Of a DNA stretch of 12,766 bases, positions 6,543 through 12,766 are shown in pieces. The stretch spans positions 1 to 12,766 of the forward strand of contig CALCHM010000069.1 in NCBI GenBank assembly GCA_937901345.1, given 5' to 3'. The notes under the pieces were generated by a model. The model ran no database searches. It saw nothing but the letters and a program-made list of their open reading frames with translations, and had not been told where the DNA came from. The position numbers and the translations under genes were made by a program. How positions within the stretch are numbered: position 1 is the stretch's first letter; each line of letters opens with the position of its first letter. The DNA is from an uncultured Prevotella sp. (GTDB lineage: Bacteria; Bacteroidota; Bacteroidia; Bacteroidales; Bacteroidaceae).

Positions 6543-7064
6543 TTACTTTGTGAGCGCTACTTCCGCTTGGTTCTGGAGCACATCGCTACCGGGATAACCA
6601 CCCGTCTTGAAGTTGTCGTAAGCGGTACTACCATCCTTGTTCAGAATCATGTATGAGGGAATGCCGAGTAAACCGAGGTTGCCGCAAAGTTCGCCCCACT
6701 GCTTCTTGGTCAGGCGATAGTGGTCACCCTCAATGTTAGCAATCATTTCCTGCCACTTCGCGAGAGGAGAAGTTTCGCCCGTGAGGTAAACAAAAACGAC
6801 GCCCTTCTTCTGAAGTTCGGGTTTGATTTCATCGATTAACTTCATTGCCTGACGACAGGGACCACACCAAGTTGCCCAAAAGTCGATGACAACCACCTTG
6901 CCTTCGTAATTCTTAGCGAGAACAGAAAGCACGTCTGTGCCTGCAACGTCAGTTGCTACAGTTTTGACTACCGACGCTTTCTTTTCAGGAGTCTGTGCTA
7001 CGGCATTGCTGCCAAACGCTGCCATTGTGAACAGCGCAACAAGAATAAGGAGTTGTTTTCTCAT
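6543..7064 (-). CDS. Secreted thioredoxin-like (TlpA/ResA-type) protein
   Basis: 173 aa. Residues 1-23 form a signal peptide (MRKQLLILVALFTMAAFG, cleavage likely after NAVAQ or just before Gln24), so the protein should act in the periplasm. The thioredoxin domain begins near residue 40; the redox motif WCGPC has C67 and C70, and the cis-proline loop is GIPSYM with P136. It is short at the N-terminus compared with TlpA and ResA, lacking the usual G-x-x-A-P-x-F entry strand. Between the redox site and the cis-proline is an inserted region of about 45 residues with GDHYRLTKKQWGELC, typical of TlpA-type proteins in Bacteroidetes. Partner unknown; thiol-disulfide exchange is inferred. Expression is likely from the promoter at 7092-7099. 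Confidence 0.85.
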   Translation of the reverse strand: MRKQLLILVALFTMAAFGSNAVAQTPEKKASVVKTVATDVAGTDVLSVLAKNYEGKVVVIDFWATWCGPCRQAMKLIDEIKPELQKKGVVFVYLTGETSPLAKWQEMIANIEGDHYRLTKKQWGELCGNLGLLGIPSYMILNKDGSTAYDNFKTGGYPGSDVLQNQAEVALTK

Positions 7065-7091
7065 AATCGTTTCGTTTTTAAGTTAGCAGGG

Positions 7092-7099
7092 CAAAAGTA
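7092..7099 (-). promoter_or_regulatory. -7 element for the thioredoxin-like gene
   Basis: TACTTTTG on the minus strand matches TAnnTTTG. It ends 27 nt upstream of ATG 7064. I see no good TTTG box at the expected -33 distance. It is preceded by GTTG, giving a 12-base block shared with the divergent promoter at 7213-7224. Confidence 0.5.
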
Positions 7100-7216
7100 C
7101 AACATTTCGGCAAGACGCAGAAGCGCAACCCAGTGAATTTTCGCCGAACAGGCATCGAGAAACCCTGTATGCGAAAGAATTACCTCATTTATGCAGAATA
7201 TGTTAGGGCAAAGTTG

Positions 7217-7224
7217 TACTTTTG
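7217..7224 (+). promoter_or_regulatory. -7 element for argF' and the helicase gene
   Basis: TACTTTTG on the plus strand, again preceded by GTTG. A start a few bases downstream would give a leader of about 75 nt before ATG 7308 containing the octamer repeats. It is divergent from the element at 7092-7099, about 118 bp away. No clear -33 box. Confidence 0.5.
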
Positions 7225-7270
7225 AACCACTTTAGCGCACGCTAGAGTGCAAAATGATATTTCTAAAAAC

Positions 7271-7307
7271 TTCAGAACATCAGAACATCTTAACCTCAGA
7301 ACCTCAA
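7271..7307 (+). repeat. Octamer repeat leader in front of argF'
   Basis: Contiguous octamers TTCAGAAC, ATCAGAAC, ATCTTAAC, CTCAGAAC and a partial CTCAA run directly into ATG 7308. This repeat lies inside the open frame that could begin at ATG 7254, and its low-complexity translation argues that 7308 is the true start. Confidence 0.75.
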
Positions 7308-8273
7308 ATGCAAACATTCCTTTACGCAAAAGACCTTGGCAATCTTTCAGACGCACTTGCCTTGGCAAAAGAAATTAAGACTAACCGTTATGCTTACGAA
7401 CACTTAGGTAAGCGCAAAACAGCGCTGCTCGTGTTTTTCAACAACAGCCTTCGCACACGCCTCTCTACACAAAAGGCAGCACGCAACCTTGGACTCGACG
7501 TCATTGTACTCGATGTGAATCAAGGCGCCTGGAAATTGGAAACCGAGCGTGGCATAATTATGGACGGCGATAAGAGCGAACACCTCTTGGAAGCGATTCC
7601 CGTAATGGCATCTTTCTGCGACATTATTGGGGTGCGCACTTTTGCGGGACTCACCAACCGTCAGGAAGACTACACTGAGCACGTGCTCAACCAGTTTATA
7701 CGTTACAGCGGCAAACCCGTATTCTCCATGGAAAGCGCAACAGCGCATCCGCTTCAGGCGCTTGCAGACCTTATCACCATTGAGGAACACAAGGAAACGA
7801 AGCGTCCCAAGGTGGTGCTCACATGGGCCCCCCACCCCAAGGCGTTGCCACAAGCCGTTCCCAACAGTTTTGCGGAATGGATGCGTGCCGGAGATGTAGA
7901 CCTCGTAGTAACACACCCCGAGGGTTATGAATTGGATCCGCTCTTTGTGGGCGATGCGCGTGTAGAACACGACCAGATGAAGGCTTTTGAAGGCGCCGAC
8001 TTCGTGTATGCCAAAAACTGGAGTTGCCCAGGTGTCACATGCCCCGAAAACTATGGAAAGATTCTTTGCCAAGACCGTTCTTGGACAGTGACAGAACGCC
8101 AAATGGCGGTGACCAACGATGCACATTTCATGCACTGCTTGCCCGTGCGCCGCAATGTCATCGTAAGTGACGACGTGATAGAATCTCCTCGCTCACTCGT
8201 CATTCCGGAAGCTGCAAACCGTGAAATCTCGGCAACAGTAGTACTCAAAAAGATGTTGGACGCTATTCAATAA
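7308..8273 (+). CDS. argF': N-succinylornithine carbamoyltransferase ArgF'
   Basis: 321 aa from ATG 7308, which lines up with the known Bacteroides fragilis enzyme (about 318 aa). It transfers the carbamoyl group of carbamoyl phosphate to N2-succinyl-L-ornithine in the arginine pathway of Bacteroidales, in place of the usual ornithine enzyme. The carbamoyl phosphate motif is NSLRTR (46-51), with GAWKLETERG (73-82), HPLQALAD and HCLPVRRN as further active-site blocks. Residue 90, in MDGDKSEHLLEA, is Ser; B. fragilis has Pro there and Xanthomonas acetylornithine transcarbamylase has Glu, the residue known to set specificity. Ser should favour the succinyl substrate, but acetyl use cannot be excluded. 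It is probably transcribed together with the helicase gene 15 bp downstream. Confidence 0.93.
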   Translation: MQTFLYAKDLGNLSDALALAKEIKTNRYAYEHLGKRKTALLVFFNNSLRTRLSTQKAARNLGLDVIVLDVNQGAWKLETERGIIMDGDKSEHLLEAIPVMASFCDIIGVRTFAGLTNRQEDYTEHVLNQFIRYSGKPVFSMESATAHPLQALADLITIEEHKETKRPKVVLTWAPHPKALPQAVPNSFAEWMRAGDVDLVVTHPEGYELDPLFVGDARVEHDQMKAFEGADFVYAKNWSCPGVTCPENYGKILCQDRSWTVTERQMAVTNDAHFMHCLPVRRNVIVSDDVIESPRSLVIPEAANREISATVVLKKMLDAIQ

Positions 8274-8288
8274 AACGCGATACAAACA

Positions 8289-9755
8289 ATGCTGCTCGAA
8301 CGCATTCAGTCTCACTTTCCCCACCCCCTTACGACATGTCAACAAGCTGCCGTGAGGGGGTTGGCGCATTTCTTTGCAGCACAACGGGAACAGTCGGTCT
8401 TCATTCTGCGTGGTTATGCCGGAACGGGTAAAACCTCACTCGTGGGTGCGCTCGTAAAGGTGATGAAGGAGATGAAGCGCCACGTGGTGTTGCTAGCTCC
8501 TACAGGGCGTGCGGCAAAGGTATTCTCCCATCATGCGGGAGTTCCTGCATATACCATTCACAAAGCGATATACCGCCAGCAAACTTTCAACGGTGAAGAC
8601 ACGCGCTTCGGACTTGGATATAACAAGCACCAAGGCACACTCTTCATTGTGGACGAAGCATCCATGATTGCGACGGGAGGCAGCGGGAGCAAGATGTTTG
8701 GCAGTGGCAGTTTGTTGGAAGACCTGCTGCGCTTTGTGTTTGAAGCGGATAATTGCAAACTAATTTTTGTGGGCGACACCGCCCAACTTCCTCCGGTTGG
8801 CGAAGACGAGAGTCCAGCATTAAGTGCGAAGGTGTTGCGATATTACGGCATGGAAGTGTATGAGGCAGATCTCACTGAAGTAGTGCGTCAGGATGCGCAA
8901 TCGGGGGTGCTTCACAATGCCACACAATTGCGCGAGTTAATTGCCAACGAAATTTTCTGCCTTCCAGAGATTACGGGGTCACGCCACGGGAAAGTGCGTT
9001 TTCTTCCAGGCAATGAACTCATAGAAGCCCTCGTAACAAGTTACCGCGAATATGGTTCGGAGGGTACGATTGTGGTGACGCGATCAAACAAACGTGCGAA
9101 TATTTACAACAATGGGATTCGCGCCCGCATCTTCGATCGTGAAGAGGAACTGACACGCGGAGACATGGTAATGGTGGTGAAGAACAACTATTTCTGGACC
9201 ACAGAAGCACGACGCGGTTGTTCACCTGAAGAACTCAAAGAAATACGTTTGCCCGACTTTTTGGCAAATGGCGACATTATGGAGGTGGTGCGCTTACGAA
9301 ATATTCATGAGCAATATGGTTTTCATTTTGCCGATGCCACCTTACGCCTGCCCGACTATGATGATGCTGAGATTGACTGCCGCGTACTGCTTTCAACATT
9401 GGCCTCTGAGTCGCCCTCGCTCACACAAGAAGAGAGTGAAAAACTCTTTCAAGCGGTTTACGACGACTATTTTGACATCCCCTCGAAGCGCGAGCGCATG
9501 AAAAAACTCCGAGAAGACCCTTACTACAATGCGCTCCAACTGAAATATGCCTATGCCGTGACTTGCCACAAGGCGCAGGGTGGACAATGGGAACATGTGT
9601 ATATCGACCAAGGATATCTCACAGAAGACATGGCTGACATTTCTTACCTCCGCTGGCTTTACACGGCTTTCACACGAACCTCAGAGCAAGTGTTCTTAGT
9701 AAATTGGCCGAAGGAGCAACAGAAACTGGTGGTGGAGGAGGAAGAAGTGGAGTAA
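8289..9755 (+). CDS. RecD-like superfamily 1 DNA helicase
   Basis: 488 aa. ATP-dependent 5'-3' type helicase of the RecD/Dda group, single-subunit and without the RecBCD N-terminal region. Motifs in order: Q18 (Q motif), Walker A GYAGTGKTS (42-50), Ia LLAPTGRAAK (68-77), Walker B IVDEAS (120-125), motif III GDTAQLPP (162-169), IV region EVVRQ (197-201), VTRSNKRAN (about 261-269), then CHKAQGGQW (426-434) and YTAFTRT (458-464). Residues about 320-415 are an insertion with many acidic residues, and the C-terminus ends in a short acidic tail (EEEEVE). The exact repair or recombination role is unknown. It starts at ATG 8289, 15 nt past the argF' stop, with no promoter between. Confidence 0.9.
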   Translation: MLLERIQSHFPHPLTTCQQAAVRGLAHFFAAQREQSVFILRGYAGTGKTSLVGALVKVMKEMKRHVVLLAPTGRAAKVFSHHAGVPAYTIHKAIYRQQTFNGEDTRFGLGYNKHQGTLFIVDEASMIATGGSGSKMFGSGSLLEDLLRFVFEADNCKLIFVGDTAQLPPVGEDESPALSAKVLRYYGMEVYEADLTEVVRQDAQSGVLHNATQLRELIANEIFCLPEITGSRHGKVRFLPGNELIEALVTSYREYGSEGTIVVTRSNKRANIYNNGIRARIFDREEELTRGDMVMVVKNNYFWTTEARRGCSPEELKEIRLPDFLANGDIMEVVRLRNIHEQYGFHFADATLRLPDYDDAEIDCRVLLSTLASESPSLTQEESEKLFQAVYDDYFDIPSKRERMKKLREDPYYNALQLKYAYAVTCHKAQGGQWEHVYIDQGYLTEDMADISYLRWLYTAFTRTSEQVFLVNWPKEQQKLVVEEEEVE

Positions 9756-9777
9756 AAAGTTCTGGTTTGAAAATTAA

Positions 9778-9811
9778 TAACGCCCGTTCCATCATCAAGG
9801 AGCGGGCGTTA
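9778..9811. terminator. Convergent terminator hairpin
   Basis: Arms 9778-9790 and 9799-9811 form a 13-bp GC-rich stem with an 8-nt loop. One pair is U·G in the plus-strand RNA and A/C in the minus-strand RNA, so it is stronger for the helicase transcript. It lies 22 nt past the helicase stop and 3 nt past the M16 peptidase stop, so it could serve both convergent genes; the plus side continues GTGTTATTT and the minus side ATTAATTTT. Confidence 0.75.
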
Positions 9812-9814
9812 GTG

Positions 9815-11026
9815 TTATTTATAAATCAAGGTTGAAAGTTTTGCTTCTGCATACACTTCGCATGCTATTGCTTGGACTTGTTCAGGGGTCAGTCGGTCAA
9901 TCTCTTCATACAGATTGTTGACATCGCGGTGTACATTATAATGTGCAAAGGTTTTACCGAGCGCTAAGGCATATCCTTCACGATTGTCGCACGAGATACC
10001 GATTTGCCCCTTCAACTGTTTCTGTGCGGCACGCAGTTGTGAGGAAGTTAGCGGTTTTTCAATCAATTTACGCAACTCCTTCTTCACTAATTTCAAACAA
10101 CGATTCACATCGTGGGGATCGCAACCGAAATAGACGTTCCACATCCCCGTATCGGGATAGGTGGAAAGGTAACTGTCAATAGAATACACCAACCCCGCAC
10201 GTTCACGCACTTGAACATTCAGACGGGAATTCATGCCTGGGCCTCCTAATATATTGTTGAGTAGCAACATGCCGAAACGGCGTTCGTCGTTTGCACCAAA
10301 AGCGGGGGCACCAATAACCACGTGCGCCTGATGGGTACCTTTTTCACGAATAACAGTCTTAGGTTCGTAGTTTGTTTTTAGCGGTTCTACCGAAGGTTTT
10401 TGCAGTTTTGGCACATCATTCGTTGCACGCTCTACTAGTTTTATCAATTGCTGAGGATTTACATCTCCGTAGGCATAGAATATACAATTCTCTGGAACAT
10501 AATGTTTGTCAACGAAGCGGCGAAAATCGGTCGTTGTATAGGTCTTCAACGTCTCGGCCTTACCAAGGATGTCACGCCCAAGGGGGGCATCAGCATACAC
10601 CATGCTTTCGAATTCATCAAAAATCAGTTCTGCAGGAGCATCCAAATAACTATCAATCTCATCGCAAATCACTTCAACCTCACGCTCAACTTCATGTTGC
10701 GGAAAGGTGCTGTGAAATACGATATCCGAAAGTAAATCTACAGCACGCGCCACATCTTCTTTCAAGACTGCTGCTGTATAAACGGTTTCTTGCTTACTGG
10801 TAGAAGCATTCAAGTCTCCACCTACACGCTCTAAGGTGGTCGTTACTTGACTCGCCTTTCTGCGTGCTGTACCTTTGAAGGTCATGTGTTCTACAAAGTG
10901 GGCCATGCCGCTTTCAGCAGGTGCTTCATGCCGGGTTCCGCTACAAACCACGTAACCGCAATACACCACAGAACTGTTGGATGTTTCGTGAATGATGCGA
11001 AGACCATTGGGAAGAGTATGAATCAT
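9815..11026 (-). CDS. M16 family zinc metallopeptidase (processing-peptidase-like)
   Basis: 403 aa, one catalytic half-plus-partner half as in M16B. The inverted zinc motif HxxEH is HFVEH (H43, E46, H47), and E123 in CDEID lies 76 residues past H47, matching the H-x-x-E-H-x(74-76)-E spacing. The second half carries the conserved GPGMNSRLNVQVRERAGLVYSI. There is no signal peptide, so it may act in the cytoplasm, though substrate and site are not shown by the sequence. It lies 176 bp behind the flippase gene, in the same direction. The leader is pyrimidine-rich on the coding strand and ends in octamers such as CTCAAAAC before ATG 11026. Confidence 0.92.
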   Translation of the reverse strand: MIHTLPNGLRIIHETSNSSVVYCGYVVCSGTRHEAPAESGMAHFVEHMTFKGTARRKASQVTTTLERVGGDLNASTSKQETVYTAAVLKEDVARAVDLLSDIVFHSTFPQHEVEREVEVICDEIDSYLDAPAELIFDEFESMVYADAPLGRDILGKAETLKTYTTTDFRRFVDKHYVPENCIFYAYGDVNPQQLIKLVERATNDVPKLQKPSVEPLKTNYEPKTVIREKGTHQAHVVIGAPAFGANDERRFGMLLLNNILGGPGMNSRLNVQVRERAGLVYSIDSYLSTYPDTGMWNVYFGCDPHDVNRCLKLVKKELRKLIEKPLTSSQLRAAQKQLKGQIGISCDNREGYALALGKTFAHYNVHRDVNNLYEEIDRLTPEQVQAIACEVYAEAKLSTLIYK

Positions 11027-11027
11027 G

Positions 11028-11051
11028 CGAGTGAGGTTTTGAGGTTATAAA
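11028..11051 (-). repeat. Octamer leader in front of the M16 peptidase gene
   Basis: On the coding strand: TTTATAAC, CTCAAAAC, then CTCACTCG and C before ATG 11026. This is a degenerate form of the octamers seen in front of xseB and argF'. Farther upstream (11054-11087) the coding strand is pyrimidine-rich. Confidence 0.5.
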
Positions 11052-11090
11052 GGTTGGGATGGGAATGAAAAGGAGAAAAAGGGGAAACGG

Positions 11091-11173
11091 GTCTTCCGAA
11101 TTTCGGGAAAGCGTATTGTAACGGGATAGATAAGTCTTCCGAATTTCAGGAAGAGGCGTTGTAACGGGATAGA
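11091..11173. repeat. Duplicated 40-bp element, period 43 bp
   Basis: Copies at 11091-11130 and 11134-11173 match at 34 of 40 positions; both share GTCTTCCGAATTTC at the left and TTGTAACGGGATAGA at the right, and the differences lie between. The right copy can form a small stem (TCTTCC with GGAAGA). A partial third copy may lie at 11174-11190. It fills the space between the flippase stop and the peptidase leader. Function unknown. Confidence 0.85.
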
Positions 11174-11202
11174 CAGACGCTTCCAGACTTTTTTAATTGC
11201 AA

Positions 11203-12627
11203 CTATCTTGGGCGTCTTTTCTTCAGAAATTCATGATATACCACATGTGCGGCATAAGCGCCTATAATCACCGTATTCACCAATAAGCGCAACCATAAAT
11301 CTGCGATGAATTCAGCGGAATAGGTCATTACCACATAGAACAAAGCTGTCATTCCCACGTAGATTCCAATTTCTTTAAGGGGATACTTGGTGGGATTGTA
11401 TTTCTGGCCTAAAAAATAACTAAGCAACATAGAAACACCATAACCCGCAACTCCTGCCCAAGCGCATGCCATATAACCATAGGTAGGAATAAACACGATG
11501 TTGATGGCAACCAGCGTCACACAACCTGCTAAGGAAATCCACAAACCCCACATGGTTTTATCAATGAGTTTATACCAAAAACTTAGGTTAAAAGCCACAC
11601 CCATCATAATTTCTGCAATCATGACTATGGGCACAACTCGAAGTCCTGCCCAATAGTCGGGAGCAATGATAAATTTCAGGATGTCAGTATAACCAACCAC
11701 CATTAAGAAAGCAAGAAGCGTGAAGATGAGGAAGAACTTCATGGCTTTCCCCATGTCTTGTGCACCACCTTTTGCAAACACAATGGGTTCATACGCATAT
11801 CGGAACGCCTGAGTGATCATCGCCATTATCATAGCGATTTTCACACATGCCCCGTAAATACCTAATTGTTCGCGACCAGCAGCACCTTCTATGAGATGCG
11901 GGAAAATCATTTTGTCGGCTGTTTGGTTCAAGATACCTGCAATTCCTAATATCAAGATCGGCATGCCATAACTCAACATGGGGTGCAACATTTGACGATC
12001 TAACACATAGCGAAAACCTGTCAACTCCTTATAGAAGAAGAGGGTAATCAGGGATGTGCAAACCAAATTGATACCGAATACATAACCCACGTCAAAGGTA
12101 TAATCAAACCAATTGGGGAGCACCACAAAGTACGCCAAATTCGCTGATATGTTGAGCGCGATAAAGAGCAACTTGAGTGCAGCAAACTTCACAGCCTTCT
12201 TCTGCAGACGCAAGTAACCAAATGGAATACTCTGAAAAGCATCTATTGCCACACAAGTTGCCATCATCCAAATGTATTCAGGATGTGAGGCATATCCTAT
12301 AAATCCAGCGATGGAATCGAGAAAAAAGGTTACGAGAGACACGAAGCAGAGTCCAACTCCACCAACCGTAAGAAGTACCGTGCTGTATACACGCTTTACA
12401 TCCACACCTTCCTTATTTGCAAATCGGAAGAAGGTGGTCTCCATACCAAAAGTGAGTAGCACAAACAATACTGCCACATAGCTATAGACTTCCGTAATCA
12501 CACCATACCCACCAGAAGCAGCAGCAATCTGATGCGTGTAAAGGGGCACAAGTAAGTAATTTAAGAAGCGCCCGATAATACTAGAAAGCCCATAAATGGC
12601 AGTGTCTTTAAAAAGAGAACGAAGCAT
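11203..12627 (-). CDS. Wzx/MATE-type polysaccharide flippase (MOP superfamily)
   Basis: 474 aa from ATG 12627, giving MLRSLFKDTAIYGLSSIIGR, the usual start of this group. The frame stays open upstream, but that part is a polypyrimidine tract translating into a Pro/Phe/Ser string, so I reject it. The protein is an inner-membrane carrier with about 12-14 hydrophobic segments across its length and ends in a basic tail (KKRRPR). Proteins of COG2244 move lipid-linked oligosaccharide repeat units across the inner membrane for O-antigen, capsule or other glycans. No glycosyltransferase genes are visible here, so which glycan it carries is unknown. The stop is TAG, which matters for judging the glsA TAG. 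Confidence 0.85.
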   Translation of the reverse strand: MLRSLFKDTAIYGLSSIIGRFLNYLLVPLYTHQIAAASGGYGVITEVYSYVAVLFVLLTFGMETTFFRFANKEGVDVKRVYSTVLLTVGGVGLCFVSLVTFFLDSIAGFIGYASHPEYIWMMATCVAIDAFQSIPFGYLRLQKKAVKFAALKLLFIALNISANLAYFVVLPNWFDYTFDVGYVFGINLVCTSLITLFFYKELTGFRYVLDRQMLHPMLSYGMPILILGIAGILNQTADKMIFPHLIEGAAGREQLGIYGACVKIAMIMAMITQAFRYAYEPIVFAKGGAQDMGKAMKFFLIFTLLAFLMVVGYTDILKFIIAPDYWAGLRVVPIVMIAEIMMGVAFNLSFWYKLIDKTMWGLWISLAGCVTLVAINIVFIPTYGYMACAWAGVAGYGVSMLLSYFLGQKYNPTKYPLKEIGIYVGMTALFYVVMTYSAEFIADLWLRLLVNTVIIGAYAAHVVYHEFLKKRRPR

Positions 12628-12689
12628 AAGAAAGGAGAAAGGAGGAAGGAGAATGGAAAAAGGAAAAGGGAAAAGGGAAAAAGGAGAAA
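12628..12689 (-). repeat. Polypyrimidine leader before the flippase gene
   Basis: On the plus strand these 62 bases are purines apart from T12654; on the coding strand they are C and T. The left-hand part (12655-12689) is close to a heptamer repeat of AAAAGGG and AAAAAGG types. A shorter similar tract precedes the peptidase gene at 11058-11087. It has no ORF value and is probably a leader or spacer. Confidence 0.7.
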
Positions 12690-12712
12690 TGAGAACCGAC
12701 ACCCAACCGATT

Positions 12713-12760
12713 GCAATCAAGCTTGCTTGAATTGCCGAGGTGCGACTTGCGAAGCTTGAT
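12713..12760. repeat. Inverted repeat at the right edge
   Basis: ATCAAGCTT (12716-12724) is the exact reverse complement of AAGCTTGAT (12752-12760), and GCAATCAAG (12713-12721) also pairs with CTTGAATTGC (12726-12735) apart from one extra base. The two pairings exclude each other. The element runs to the window edge and may continue, so I cannot say whether it is part of a gene or an intergenic repeat. Confidence 0.55.
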
Positions 12761-12766
12761 GAGCGT

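Noticed and set aside
7065..7253. tRNA or small RNA gene in the divergent region
   Set aside because: I found no cloverleaf or strong terminator; only two promoter elements are supportable.
7404..8135. 243-codon open frame antisense to argF'
   Set aside because: The plus-strand gene is a clear enzyme with all active-site motifs; the antisense product is Cys/His-rich and unlike any known family.

Overview
The window looks like a chromosomal piece of a Bacteroidales bacterium, probably Prevotellaceae or a near relative. The family level is inference; the order rests on four things. There is an N-succinylornithine carbamoyltransferase of the Bacteroides type, and a two-gene glycine-lipid acyltransferase locus. 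The promoter elements have the TAnnTTTG form used by the Bacteroidetes primary sigma factor, and clear Shine-Dalgarno sites are absent. Nothing points to a prophage, a CRISPR array, an insertion sequence, or RNA genes. Most of the window is housekeeping.

Layout. 1-1962 (minus) holds glsA then glsB, the O- and N-acyltransferases of glycine lipid synthesis. glsA is interrupted by an in-frame TAG at codon 30 of the inferred full-length frame. 1963-2459 has no gene; it holds the putative glsA promoter with an A12 tract in its spacer, a 40-41 bp tandem repeat, and a long hairpin. 2460-6483 (minus) is a compact run, mnmA - yqiA-like esterase - xseA - xseB - trmB, which combines tRNA modification (2-thiouridine, m7G46) with exonuclease VII. 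Just upstream, 6543-7064 (minus), is a small secreted thioredoxin/TlpA-like protein, separated from mnmA by a terminator-like hairpin.

7065-7307 is a divergent promoter region. From it 7308-9755 (plus) carries argF', the sixth step of Bacteroides-type arginine synthesis, and a RecD-like SF1 helicase 15 bp behind it. A hairpin at 9778-9811 separates this from the convergent minus-strand pair at 9815-12627: a Wzx/MATE-type polysaccharide flippase followed by an M16 zinc peptidase, with a duplicated 40 bp element between them.

The most notable points are: the nonsense codon in glsA, which could leave the cell making N-acylglycine (commendamide-type) without the diacylated lipid; a serine at residue 90 of ArgF', the position known to set acetyl- versus succinyl-ornithine specificity; octamer repeats (NTCAGAAC-like) in the sense orientation directly in front of three start codons; and tandem repeats whose units keep a hairpin through paired changes. 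I see no convincing new multi-gene system.
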